A DNA stretch of 64,000 nucleotides from a virus (IMGVR_UViG_3300031608_000001:1-64000); one strand, 5' to 3'. Shown: positions 55,259 through 63,543, numbered from the stretch's first letter. The notes: generated by a model from the sequence alone, not told the origin. Numbers and translations: made by a program.

Positions 55259-55803
55259 ATTGATAAATCAAAGATCTCATATTTGTGTGGGGTGTCTATC
55301 ATCCATTTGACTAGGTCTGCCATATGTTCTGTAGTCATCATTTCTCTTGCTGGTGGCTTTATGCCGGGATCGATATCGAGTGCCGCCATTTCAGTGTCAA
55401 CATAACCTGGGTTCAAGTTCATAACTCTACATTGTTTATTGAATCCACCTTGCTGTCCAAATGTTATATGCTCTACCGCATGTTCCAAATGTCTTTTATC
55501 AGCAGAGTATATGCTACCTGAAAAGTTATGCTCGTATCTTGCTCTACTACCTAAGTTAATAATTGTTTTAGGTTTGTCAAACCAATGTTTAAATATAATT
55601 TCAAACAACCTTGATTGATATGTACTTAGGTATGCGTTATTGATAAACACATCGCATGGCACTATCTTCATAGCACACATATTAGTCTGCTCTATACTAA
55701 AGCCATTGCTTCTACTTAATCCTACTATCTCGTGTTCTTGCCCAAGCAAGTCCGCACAGGCTTTTCCTATTCCTTTAGTGTGCCCTGTTATTGCGATTTT
55801 CAT
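55234..55803 (-). CDS. Short-chain dehydrogenase/reductase
   Basis: 189 aa from the ATG at 55803, coupled (ATGA) to the upstream gene. Rossmann TGHTKGIG (6-13), the NNAY (about 56-59) loop, and the catalytic S..YxxxK as YSADK near 100-104. Shorter than most SDRs (about 250) because the beta-strand/loop between Rossmann motifs is compressed. Substrate unknown; reduction of a sugar or small carbonyl compound is likely. Confidence 0.75.
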   Translation of the reverse strand: MKIAITGHTKGIGKACADLLGQEHEIVGLSRSNGFSIEQTNMCAMKIVPCDVFINNAYLSTYQSRLFEIIFKHWFDKPKTIINLGSRARYEHNFSGSIYSADKRHLEHAVEHITFGQQGGFNKQCRVMNLNPGYVDTEMAALDIDPGIKPPAREMMTTEHMADLVKWMIDTPHKYEIFDLSIWNTTYNQ

Positions 55804-56027
55804 ACTATTAATCCTAATATATAAATGATTGTTAGTCCGACGTTCATTGTCCAGACTGTTGTTTCCTTCCATAGCAGACCTACTATTACCCATAAACTGT
55901 TAGCAGTTATAAATGCGTAATGGTGATATGATAGTTCAGGTACAAAACTTGCTAGGCAGGCCGCTGATACAAGAATCGCTGTAGCAATCCAGGCAAGTAT
56001 TTGATATGGTTTTTCGTTTTGTGTCAT
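55800..56027 (-). CDS. Small membrane protein with three helices (75 aa)
   Basis: Hydrophobic segments at about 9-28, 34-50 and 55-73 with few charges, so a small three-helix inner-membrane protein. Coupled to the SufE-like gene upstream and the SDR downstream (ATGA overlaps). No family recognised; a small pore or holin-like protein is possible. Confidence 0.55.
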   Translation of the reverse strand: MTQNEKPYQILAWIATAILVSAACLASFVPELSYHHYAFITANSLWVIVGLLWKETTVWTMNVGLTIIYILGLIV

Positions 56028-56443
56028 GCTGATGCCGTATGTTGTTTTGCTATGTACTTCATTCTATTGAATACACTCATCATACCAAGTTGTCTTTGCA
56101 TACTTAATTGTGCGCCAAGTGGTATCTTTTGTATTGCTGAAGAAGTAAAGTTTAGCATTTCGTTAGGTGTGTAACCACTGAATGCTTCTGTAAGAATAAA
56201 CAGTAAGCCTTTTACTAATTTACTTTCTGAGTATGCGTAAAACTGTAACGTGTTTTCGTTGTCCTTAATATAGTGTACCCACACTTCGCTTTGACAACCT
56301 GACACAAAGGTTTGCTCATTGCGTAATTCCTTGTCTTCAATTAGTTTTAAGTCATTGCCCATTTCAATTATGTATTCGTATTTGTCTATGTCTGTTTCTA
56401 ATGTTTCCAGTACGTCGACGTATTCTTCTATTGATGCTATCAT
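56024..56443 (-). CDS. SufE-like sulfur acceptor protein
   Basis: Accepts sulfur from a cysteine desulfurase for Fe-S cluster assembly. The reactive Cys is C50 in TFVSGCQSEVWV, as in SufE (C51), and LVKGLLFILTEAFSGYTP (about 76-93) and the C-terminal SMQRQLGMMSVFNRM match the family. 139 aa is full length. No SufS is present; it would need host SufS. It could serve radical SAM enzymes, two of which are in this window. Confidence 0.85.
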   Translation of the reverse strand: MIASIEEYVDVLETLETDIDKYEYIIEMGNDLKLIEDKELRNEQTFVSGCQSEVWVHYIKDNENTLQFYAYSESKLVKGLLFILTEAFSGYTPNEMLNFTSSAIQKIPLGAQLSMQRQLGMMSVFNRMKYIAKQHTASA

Positions 56444-57243
56444 CTTAGTTTCTTATTTTTGTTAACTGCTTTTTCTAACAGTGAGAGTTTAATATTTTTA
56501 GACTGTGCGTAATGTATTAATGCTTCTGTGTCTTTAGGAAAACAATGTCCACCAAAGCCAAACTCTCCATCTGGTCCTGGTACTTTCATATGACTACTGC
56601 CCATGCGTGGATCTCTGGTTAGCATGTCTGTGAACTGTTCCCAACTTACCATACTGCTACTTGCTTGTTGTAGTTTGAATAGTTCATTAAAGAACACTAC
56701 TTTAGTTGCTAACCAACTGTTTATTGTGTACTTGATTAAACTTGCTGTACTTAGATCAACTTTAAATGTAGGAACTACTCTTACATCACTGTATCGATTG
56801 TATGCTTTCTCTACAGTATCGCAATCCTTCCACTTGCCACCAAGCACTTGCATATTTGGATCTATAAAGTCTTGCGCCGCTTTGGCTTCTGTGAGAAACT
56901 CTGGGTTATAAACTATTTTTAGTTTGTATGACTTCTTGAATACATGTAAGTAGTCTGGTATGATTGTACTTTTAACTACTACTATTCCTTTATAGTTGTG
57001 CGAGTCTAGTTGCTCTAGTACCTCAGTAACTATAGTAACGTTGACACTACCGTCTTCATTGGGCGGTGTTGGAACACAAACAAAAGTAAGTGGTGGATCG
57101 AATTCATTGACAAGTTTATCAATTGAGTTGTCTGCTGAAATTTTAGGATCCACCACATACTGCTCTGCTGTAGAGAAGCCACTGCTGACTGCACTACCTA
57201 CAAACCCTTTGCCTATAATACCTAACTTATATTGTTGAGCCAT
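56440..57243 (-). CDS. UDP-glucose/GDP-mannose dehydrogenase-like protein (short)
   Basis: N-terminal NAD-binding GKGFVG (11-16), VPTPP (57-61) and the catalytic Cys in FGGHCFPKDTEAL (C234), all family motifs. At 267 aa it lacks the C-terminal UDP-binding domain of full-length enzymes (390-450 aa). It may oxidise a smaller or unusual nucleotide sugar, or depend on a partner. Coupled to the SufE-like gene and overlapping the radical SAM gene by 22 nt. Confidence 0.75.
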   Translation of the reverse strand: MAQQYKLGIIGKGFVGSAVSSGFSTAEQYVVDPKISADNSIDKLVNEFDPPLTFVCVPTPPNEDGSVNVTIVTEVLEQLDSHNYKGIVVVKSTIIPDYLHVFKKSYKLKIVYNPEFLTEAKAAQDFIDPNMQVLGGKWKDCDTVEKAYNRYSDVRVVPTFKVDLSTASLIKYTINSWLATKVVFFNELFKLQQASSSMVSWEQFTDMLTRDPRMGSSHMKVPGPDGEFGFGGHCFPKDTEALIHYAQSKNIKLSLLEKAVNKNKKLR

Positions 57244-58730
57244 AACTTTTTATTCCTAATATACTTGTTTATATGTTTAAAACTGTATACTTTTAATTTA
57301 TGATTCAGCATAGCAAATGTCATACCTTCGTGGTCTTTAACATCTCTCCATACTGACTTGTTATCACCTATGCCCATAGACAGTACACTAGACCATGTAA
57401 AGGCATCAACCGCCACAAATACACTATTGGCCATTGCTTTGTTAACAAACTCGTTCTTCCAGTCTTTGGCTTCTTCCTCAGTCGTGTAGTCAGTTGACCA
57501 AGACCCATCGTCGTGTACATCGTATCCAAACTTATCTGGGTTGATGTCTAAGTCTGCTAACCAACCTTCGTCCCACACTACAGCCGACTTGGCTTCTGGG
57601 TGGTTGGCATGATATATCATTAACTCTGACATCACAAGGTTGTCTATTAATCCCTTACTGATCATTAAGTTTATTTTACTTTTTAAATTTTCAAATGTGT
57701 CGCCTTTGAGTCCTACAATAAAACTACACGAACTCCAAAACTCAGGTATCTGTTTCTTTATTTCTGTGAGTGTCCTAACGTATTTTTCAAAGTTGTAGCC
57801 TTTCTTTATCTGCTTGGCTCCTTCCTTAGACAATGTTTCAATGCCAAAGTTTAAACTAACAATGCCTGCCTGCTTTATCATTTCTATTTGCTCAGGCCTA
57901 TTCATTATAACATCTAGTCTAGCATACGCAGATATCTTTGGCTTGAAGTCTAACTGCTGTACAACTTTTACAAGTAGTTCTAGTTTCTCATTGCTTTCGT
58001 TTAGTGTGTCGTCTGCGGCAAAGAAGTTTGTTATGCCGTATTGTTCGTATGCCGTTTTAAATGTGTACAGCATTGCTTCTTCTGTGTTAAGTACAACGTT
58101 CTTTGCGTTACGCATTGGGTAGTTACAAAAACTACAATTAAACTTACAACCTAGCGATACTTCAAAACCTATTACATCCTTTTCGTTTAAACAATCATCA
58201 GGCTGAAACAAATCAAACAGTACAGGCTTTTCTTTATCTAAATCGTAGTTAAGGTTTGTGAATATATTATCGTCTTTGGTCCTATTGAATCGTGTCATGT
58301 CTACATTGGCAATCCAATCCCTAAGCATTTCATCTGCTCTGCCAATGAATACTCCGTCGATGTCTGTGTAAAGTTCTATTTGCTTTTCGTTGACTACTCG
58401 CATTCCGCCTATAATGATTCGTACATTATTGTGTGTGGACCTAACGGTTCTAGCAATCCTAAGCATCTGACCCATGGCACTATCTTCGTCATTGTCCCAT
58501 GGACTTCGTATAGGTAAACTAATACCAATTACATTGTCGTCTGAGTCTTTAAAGAATGTGTTTAATAATTCGACTAGGTCTTCGTCTTTCCAATGTGTAG
58601 CATAGTCTATAACTGTTGCGTCAGCATCGTTGTCGTGAAAGATACGTTTGATTATGTGTGCGCCAAGACTCCTATAATTGTTATAGTAAGCACCATTATT
58701 GGTTTCCGTTAGGATTGCGGCTTTCATCAC
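57222..58730 (-). CDS. Radical SAM protein with B12-binding-like N-terminus
   Basis: C195-x3-C199-x2-C202 (LGCKFNCSFC) binds the 4Fe-4S cluster. The N-terminal 150 residues have the layout of a B12-binding domain (VIGISLPIRSP, RIIIGGMRV, GVFIGRADEM), and the C-terminal part is extra. 502 aa. Such proteins methylate or rearrange substrates; target unknown. It precedes the sugar dehydrogenase and SufE-like genes in an operon, which could supply cluster sulfur and substrate. Confidence 0.82.
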   Translation of the reverse strand: MMKAAILTETNNGAYYNNYRSLGAHIIKRIFHDNDADATVIDYATHWKDEDLVELLNTFFKDSDDNVIGISLPIRSPWDNDEDSAMGQMLRIARTVRSTHNNVRIIIGGMRVVNEKQIELYTDIDGVFIGRADEMLRDWIANVDMTRFNRTKDDNIFTNLNYDLDKEKPVLFDLFQPDDCLNEKDVIGFEVSLGCKFNCSFCNYPMRNAKNVVLNTEEAMLYTFKTAYEQYGITNFFAADDTLNESNEKLELLVKVVQQLDFKPKISAYARLDVIMNRPEQIEMIKQAGIVSLNFGIETLSKEGAKQIKKGYNFEKYVRTLTEIKKQIPEFWSSCSFIVGLKGDTFENLKSKINLMISKGLIDNLVMSELMIYHANHPEAKSAVVWDEGWLADLDINPDKFGYDVHDDGSWSTDYTTEEEAKDWKNEFVNKAMANSVFVAVDAFTWSSVLSMGIGDNKSVWRDVKDHEGMTFAMLNHKLKVYSFKHINKYIRNKKLWLNNIS

Positions 58731-59653
58731 TAGTGGGCATTCATCTCTAATTCAACTAAGGTCGCACTTAAATTAATTTCTGGGTCAGCACATGAAACAC
58801 TCTTAACCATGCCATCTCTAATAATAACAATGCTCTGGTCTTGCTTCAGTGGATCTGTTCCCCACAGTTCTAAGTTACGATATAAGAATTTAAAGATGTC
58901 TTCATACTCTTCAGGCCTTGCTTGGTCACATATTAATGTCCTTGCTTTTTTATAATCGCCTGCTTTAAATAAGTCCACCATGGCTAACATCCAATCTTGT
59001 GTAGCACCGTCGCCTGCTTGTGGTTTCTGTAGGACGCCATCAAGTACATTCTGCTGTACTAAGTTAATACTTTTCCTTAAGTCAGGATAACTTGCTTGTA
59101 CATAAGTGTCTAGTGTTTCTAAGTCTATCTCTACGCCTTCTGTTACACAGATAGTTGCGATACGAGCCGTGAATTCATTTATGTCTAGTTTCTCAATATG
59201 GAAACCCTGTGACCTACTATGTAGTGCTGGTATAATTCGTTGTGGATAGTTACAAGTAAGTATAAACCTAGCAGTTGTATGATACATTTCCATCATGCCA
59301 CGTAAAGCCGCTTGACCGTTTGGTGTAATGTAATCTGCTTCATCAAGTAATACATACTTAAAGTCACCAAAAGGCATTGTGCTTACAAAGTTTGTAATAC
59401 GATCTCTAATAATATCAATACCGTTTTCGTTACTAGCATTAATTTCTAGTACATCAAACGGATCTACTTCTAAACTGTTTAGCAATAACTTTGCTAGTGT
59501 TGTCTTACCTGTGCCAGGTGCTCCGCTGAATAGTAAATGCGGTAATGCGCCATCGCCAATCCATGCTTCAATTTGTCTACGTTGGTTAGCATCACGGAAT
59601 ACATATCCGTCTACTGTATTTGGTCGATATTTCTCTACCCATAATTCTTTCAT
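58730..59653 (-). CDS. Clamp loader ATPase (gp44-like)
   Basis: Loads the sliding clamp. Walker A GAPGTGKT (44-51), Walker B LLDEAD (103-108), sensor 1 LTCNYPQRI (133-141) and the arginine finger SRS (147-149) where most have SRC. 307 aa matches T4 gp44 (319). No gp62-like small subunit is recognised next to it; the 79-aa neighbour is too short. Located about 29 kb from the clamp and polymerase genes, unlike T4. Confidence 0.9.
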   Translation of the reverse strand: MKELWVEKYRPNTVDGYVFRDANQRRQIEAWIGDGALPHLLFSGAPGTGKTTLAKLLLNSLEVDPFDVLEINASNENGIDIIRDRITNFVSTMPFGDFKYVLLDEADYITPNGQAALRGMMEMYHTTARFILTCNYPQRIIPALHSRSQGFHIEKLDINEFTARIATICVTEGVEIDLETLDTYVQASYPDLRKSINLVQQNVLDGVLQKPQAGDGATQDWMLAMVDLFKAGDYKKARTLICDQARPEEYEDIFKFLYRNLELWGTDPLKQDQSIVIIRDGMVKSVSCADPEINLSATLVELEMNAH

Positions 59654-59889
59654 TTAAGTACCTCTACTGTTGTATAGTCATGAAACGTTGTGTTCACAAA
59701 GTTCCTTATTTTTTCTATTCTTTTTATATTGCCGCAGTCGTCATAACAATATGTTACAAGTTTCTGTTTTATTATACCTTCGATTGCTCCTGGGTATAGG
59801 ATCTCACAGTTCATGTGCCCTGGTAAGTGTGCTGATATCTCTGCTGGTTGCTCGATATACAGATCGTCAAATAAGTCGCCTTGTTTCAT
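59650..59889 (-). CDS. Hypothetical protein (79 aa), leaderless start
   Basis: Acidic small protein with two cysteines (YCYDDCG) and no recognised motif. Encoded just upstream of the clamp loader, overlapping it by 4 nt. The promoter at 59897 leaves a 1-nt leader, so the AUG is at the transcript end. Confidence 0.58.
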   Translation of the reverse strand: MKQGDLFDDLYIEQPAEISAHLPGHMNCEILYPGAIEGIIKQKLVTYCYDDCGNIKRIEKIRNFVNTTFHDYTTVEVLK

Positions 59890-59896
59890 ATACTAT

Positions 59897-59925
59897 ATTA
59901 TAAACTAAAAGGGGAGTAATGTCAA
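59897..59925 (-). promoter_or_regulatory. Early sigma-70-type promoter, leaderless mRNA predicted
   Basis: TTGACA, 17 bp, TATAAT, 7 nt, ATG (59889). Expected +1 one base before the ATG. Confidence 0.82.
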
Positions 59926-60687
59926 CTACTTTGTGTAGCCAAAACATTCAAAATCCATATTCCAACATTCAGCGATCTTTTCCCTGTTGTTGTTATGGTC
60001 TAAAAGGTAAGCAAAATCGCTAGTACTCACTTTGTCATGTGGATGTCTGTGAGCGAATACGTTTGCTGTATGTAAGTCTGTGGACCTGCCTAGTATTGCT
60101 TGTGATACTGCTGGCCATTGTGTGGTAATGCTTTCTTGCTGAACAACATGATCAAAGAAATGTATGTTGTCTGCGTTATTGTTTAGGACTGTATGGAACA
60201 ATGGTTCGTTGACCAAACTAACTTGCCACCAATACTTTGCGTTGGTGCCACTGTGATATTCAACTAGGCTATCTAAGAAATTAGTAAAGCCTTCAATGTG
60301 TATGCTCTTGTCGTCTGTCATCTTGTACAAGGTCATGTCTAATTGTAGTTCAGGGAATATGTCGGTTGGAGGTTGGTTAGGGTGTGTTAGGTCACTGACG
60401 TTAACACCTATGTCTGGACCGTAGTGCCAAATGTCTGCTAAGTATCCTGCTACAATTCGTGTATAAGGATTACGACAGAATGTTACTTTAGGTCCTGCGA
60501 GTATATCGTTTTCAATAATATCAAATAGGTCGTAGTTGATAAACGCATTGTCACCTGATAGGTCTAAGTAATTATCTTGACCAATGTATTCGCCAAGCCA
60601 GTTGTTTAAACTATTACTACCGCAACGTCTTGCTTTAACAAATACAAACGGTGTAGCAATATGTTTCTTACCTATTAGTATTTCCAT
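59926..60687 (-). CDS. Sulfotransferase family protein (paralogue A)
   Basis: 253 aa. 5'-phosphosulfate loop KARRCGSNSL (18-27) and 3'-phosphate motif TFCRNPYTRIVAGY (about 69-82). Very similar to the neighbour at 60762 across its length (FVKARRCGSNSLN, ILAG.KVTF.R.PYTRIVA, NNNREKIA..WNMDFECFGY), so a tandem duplication. Likely sulfates a surface glycan; acceptor unknown. ATG start. Confidence 0.8.
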   Translation of the reverse strand: MEILIGKKHIATPFVFVKARRCGSNSLNNWLGEYIGQDNYLDLSGDNAFINYDLFDIIENDILAGPKVTFCRNPYTRIVAGYLADIWHYGPDIGVNVSDLTHPNQPPTDIFPELQLDMTLYKMTDDKSIHIEGFTNFLDSLVEYHSGTNAKYWWQVSLVNEPLFHTVLNNNADNIHFFDHVVQQESITTQWPAVSQAILGRSTDLHTANVFAHRHPHDKVSTSDFAYLLDHNNNREKIAECWNMDFECFGYTK

Positions 60688-60690
60688 TAT

Positions 60691-60762
60691 CTAATTACCC
60701 CAAGGAGCAATCCAGTGCTTATAAAAACTCTTGCCCCATTTGTTAATTAACTTCATTATCAT
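60691..60762 (-). CDS. Micro-ORF (23 aa) between the sulfotransferases
   Basis: ATG at 60762 in a TAATG overlap with the upstream stop; 23 codons ending 3 nt before the next ATG (60687). Product starts MIMKLINKWGKSF, basic with Trp residues. Position and coupling suggest a translated micro-peptide; composition and size limit confidence. Confidence 0.4.
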   Translation of the reverse strand: MIMKLINKWGKSFYKHWIAPWGN

Positions 60763-61556
60763 TATTTCTCATACCCAAAGCATTCAAAGTCCATGTTCCA
60801 GACATCAGCAATCTTTTCTCTGTTGTTGTTATAGTCTAGCAAGTACGAATAGTCTGGCTTAGTAGTTGATGTCAAGTGCCTGTCGTTAAACGTATTTTGT
60901 TTGTTTAGTGGTATAGGCTCTCCTAATATCTTTTCACTTACTATAGGAAATGCTGTTGCTATTTCTTCTTGCTTAATTATGTAATCAAAGAATTGTACAT
61001 TGTCTTTGTTATTATCTAATACTGTATGGAACAACGGTAATGTTACACTAGTGTTCTGCCACCAGTAGTCAGTTAGTGTGTAAATGTACGAGTCGGATTT
61101 AGTTGTATCTACTTTTTGATTGTATTCTATTAACTTGTCTAAAAAGAATGTAAAGTTTTCTACGTGAATATCTTTATCTTGTGTAAGTTTATACGAGTCA
61201 AACTTGACAACATCCTGCCAACCAATACTGTTATAGTCTGGTTGAGTTTTATGTGATGTGTCGCTAATGTTTGCTGGTAAGTCTTTGGCAAGATGCCATA
61301 TGTCAACGAAGTAACTTGCTACAATTCTTGTGTACGGACTACGACTAAATGTAACCTTTGTGCCTGCTAGTATATCATCTTCAACAATATTAAACAGACT
61401 ATAGTTATTACACCAGTTGTCTCCTGCCATGTAACAATAGTTATCTTTGCCTACATTATCATCTAGCCAATGATTTAAACTGTTACTACCACAACGTCTT
61501 GCTTTAACAAATACAAAAGGATTTTTATAATCCTTATGGCTTACAATTATTTCCAC
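60762..61556 (-). CDS. Sulfotransferase family protein (paralogue B), GTG start
   Basis: 264 aa. 5' loop KARRCGSNSL (18-27) and TFSRSPYTRIVASY. Paralogue of the gene at 59926 with the same end, WNMDFECFGYEK. Starts at GTG, overlapping the upstream gene by 10 nt. The two copies differ mostly in the middle region that would contact the acceptor. Confidence 0.8.
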   Translation of the reverse strand: MEIIVSHKDYKNPFVFVKARRCGSNSLNHWLDDNVGKDNYCYMAGDNWCNNYSLFNIVEDDILAGTKVTFSRSPYTRIVASYFVDIWHLAKDLPANISDTSHKTQPDYNSIGWQDVVKFDSYKLTQDKDIHVENFTFFLDKLIEYNQKVDTTKSDSYIYTLTDYWWQNTSVTLPLFHTVLDNNKDNVQFFDYIIKQEEIATAFPIVSEKILGEPIPLNKQNTFNDRHLTSTTKPDYSYLLDYNNNREKIADVWNMDFECFGYEK

Positions 61557-61792
61557 TTACGTTTAAGTTCCTTTGATATAAGTAACTTCTTGTGTTCATG
61601 TAAGTAGTCATCTTCCTCGTGGTACACCGGAGACTTTTTAATAATCTCTTGGCATTGCCACAATACTTCATAAACTTTCTTTTTACAACCAAAGCCATTG
61701 AAACCATCTATGTTGTTGTCGTGCATTACGCCTTCCCACTGCCATAGTTGTTCTCTAATTGCTTTGTTACCTGTTTTTTCAATGTACGGCAT
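61547..61792 (-). CDS. Hypothetical protein (81 aa)
   Basis: Small soluble basic protein with no recognised family (two Trp/Cys-rich segments, WQWEGVMHD, EVLWQCQEII). It overlaps the membrane protein gene upstream by 14 nt and the sulfotransferase downstream by 10 nt. Confidence 0.55.
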   Translation of the reverse strand: MPYIEKTGNKAIREQLWQWEGVMHDNNIDGFNGFGCKKKVYEVLWQCQEIIKKSPVYHEEDDYLHEHKKLLISKELKRKWK

Positions 61793-62030
61793 TATTATCC
61801 TTCTTTTTAAAATATGATCTTACAAAATACTTTCTAACGATTGCTACCATAGTAAAGTTTACTGTAAGGAATACAGAAGTCCAAAAGATTGTTTCGGCTT
61901 CTGTGGTTAAGTCGGGCAGGAAAGTTCTGTTTGCTACATATAACAAGAACATGTTTAACGGAAAGTTAATTACTAATGCTAGTGCTGTGTCGCTTACTGA
62001 TTCAAAGAGTGCGTCTTTATCTAGGCTCAC
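61779..62030 (-). CDS. Membrane protein with two helices (83 aa), GTG start
   Basis: Two transmembrane segments (about 16-36, ALALVINFPLNMFLLYV, and 47-68, TIFWTSVFLTVNFTMVAIV) and basic tail RKYFVRSYFKKK. The ESVSDTALALVINFPLN pattern resembles a conserved small membrane protein of tailed phages. GTG start shares four bases with the upstream stop. Two-helix topology also fits a holin. Confidence 0.62.
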   Translation of the reverse strand: MSLDKDALFESVSDTALALVINFPLNMFLLYVANRTFLPDLTTEAETIFWTSVFLTVNFTMVAIVRKYFVRSYFKKKDNNAVH

Positions 62031-62527
62031 ACTTCGCCCGGATTCACGGTTTGAGTACTGGCTTGCTTGGCTGAGAACACTCTTTGTTGTTCATTCAACG
62101 CAGACGTCATTGCCTGTCCCTCAATATATTCATCGGGTAAATCGGTGCCCGGATAATATCCTAGTACACCGTCGTGGTAATCAACCTTCCAAAACAAGAA
62201 TTCATGATTTGTTTTTGCTGAAGGATTGATTGTCATTTCTACTTCGTCAGTATCAACATGTAATGTTTCTGCTAACTGGTCTCTATAATCATTTGTGTTT
62301 AGTCTTAAGTTGTTAGTCCATCTGCCATGCTTTACAACTACCCACCATCCTGGTTGTAGTGTGTCACTGACATCAGGTCCTACACTTAATACTTGGAACC
62401 ATCTTGCTCTGATACCTGTTTCTTTGGCATCATCATTTAGTAGATAAATTCCACTTGCTAGACGCTTCTCACCGAAGTCGCCATTTATACATAAAAGGTT
62501 GTCACCTATTGCTTTTAGTTTACTCAT
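62027..62527 (-). CDS. GroES-like co-chaperonin
   Basis: 166 aa from the ATG at 62527 (MSKLKAIGDNLL), preferred to more distal codons. The N-terminal half follows the GroES barrel: IGDNLLC, VLSVGPDV and GWWVVVKHGRWTN. T4 encodes the GroES substitute gp31, which allows GroEL to fold the capsid protein. The C-terminal 70 residues have no GroES counterpart. Coupled to the 162-aa gene upstream. Confidence 0.62.
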   Translation of the reverse strand: MSKLKAIGDNLLCINGDFGEKRLASGIYLLNDDAKETGIRARWFQVLSVGPDVSDTLQPGWWVVVKHGRWTNNLRLNTNDYRDQLAETLHVDTDEVEMTINPSAKTNHEFLFWKVDYHDGVLGYYPGTDLPDEYIEGQAMTSALNEQQRVFSAKQASTQTVNPGEV

Positions 62528-63008
62528 TGTCTTCCCAGTCATCTTCAAATATTGGCACCATATCAATGTCACCGTTTGGTAGTTCTACTTCTTTATAAGT
62601 AATTGGTTCTTTGCTTTGTGCCTGTGCTTTATTCTTTGCTATTTGTGTTGCAACTGCCACTTCAGGATCTATTTCGTTTTGTTGCTTGACTGGTTCAGGA
62701 TCTGGTTTGATCTTTGATTCTGCTCTTGCTGTGGAGGCTGTCTTTGGAGCAGGTCCTCCTGGTACACTAATGTCACCCGATACTGGCTGTGTTGATTTAA
62801 CACTAACGTTCTCGTCTACTGATGAGTCGGCATTCTTATAGAATTCTCTAGCACGTTCGTCTGCTGTTTTAATTACTTCACCACCCGGACCCAGTAAGTC
62901 TCCTCTAGCATTAACTCTCATGTTGCCTATCGCAATACTGTCGCCTTGCTGAGCAATGACTGACTCCATGTCAATGACCTTGCCTTTACTTGTTATATGT
63001 TTACTCAT
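62520..63008 (-). CDS. Hypothetical protein (162 aa)
   Basis: The N-terminal 50 residues (MSKHITSKGKVIDME, AIGNMRVNARGDLLG) look folded, followed by a Pro/Ala/Lys-rich disordered linker (about 80-125) and a conserved-looking acidic tail (PNGDIDMVPIFEDDWED). Family not recognised. Coupled to the DnaE-like gene (8-nt overlap). Confidence 0.6.
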   Translation of the reverse strand: MSKHITSKGKVIDMESVIAQQGDSIAIGNMRVNARGDLLGPGGEVIKTADERAREFYKNADSSVDENVSVKSTQPVSGDISVPGGPAPKTASTARAESKIKPDPEPVKQQNEIDPEVAVATQIAKNKAQAQSKEPITYKEVELPNGDIDMVPIFEDDWEDNE

Positions 63009-63543
63009 CTTTTAAAAATTCCTTAATGTCTAAATTGTATTTGAGGCTATCAACTTTATGTACACCAAGTATATATAATACATAACTTGCTACACTACTG
63101 CCTCTTCCAACACCCCAGACTATATCATTACTTCTCATGGTATCAATAATATATATCAACACTTGTAGTATAGGATATAGGTTTCTGGTTCTATACATCT
63201 CTAACTCTATACTTATCCTCTGGACTGCCTCTATGCGTACATCCTTTGGCAATCTTTGTGAAATGTATTGTTCAATATCAATTGCTTTATATTCATCGGG
63301 TATGAACCATTTAGTTTGTTGTTGTGTGTGGTAAGTAGGAATGTCAATATCCATTTCATCTAACACACCTAAAGGTCGCAAGTCCAAATGGTCGCATAAT
63401 GTATTGTATAACCCTACATCATCGCTGTTTACAAACTCTGCGTCATCTAATGACTTGTTGTTGTACAACATTTCTATGCCATGATCGTCATCAATTAACG
63501 ATCTGCTAAATTTGTCTGTGTTTATATTAACTTTGGTTTCCAT
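63001..63543 (-). CDS. Fragment-like protein with DnaE palm entry motif
   Basis: 180 aa. GVGRGSSVASYVLYILGVHKVDS (144-166) matches the start of the C-family polymerase palm domain, where DnaE/PolC have GxGRGSxxGSxVxYxLxIT.xDP. The rest of the palm with catalytic Asp residues is missing; the protein stops 10 residues further on. N-terminal region YKAIDIEQYISQRL resembles the part preceding the palm in DnaE. Probably a non-catalytic relic or DNA-binding module. Confidence 0.65.
   Translation of the reverse strand: METKVNINTDKFSRSLIDDDHGIEMLYNNKSLDDAEFVNSDDVGLYNTLCDHLDLRPLGVLDEMDIDIPTYHTQQQTKWFIPDEYKAIDIEQYISQRLPKDVRIEAVQRISIELEMYRTRNLYPILQVLIYIIDTMRSNDIVWGVGRGSSVASYVLYILGVHKVDSLKYNLDIKEFLKDE

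Noticed and set aside
59650-59889. 79-aa gene as the clamp loader small subunit gp62
   Set aside because: T4 gp62 is 187 aa with no resemblance; the protein here is too short and lacks matching features.
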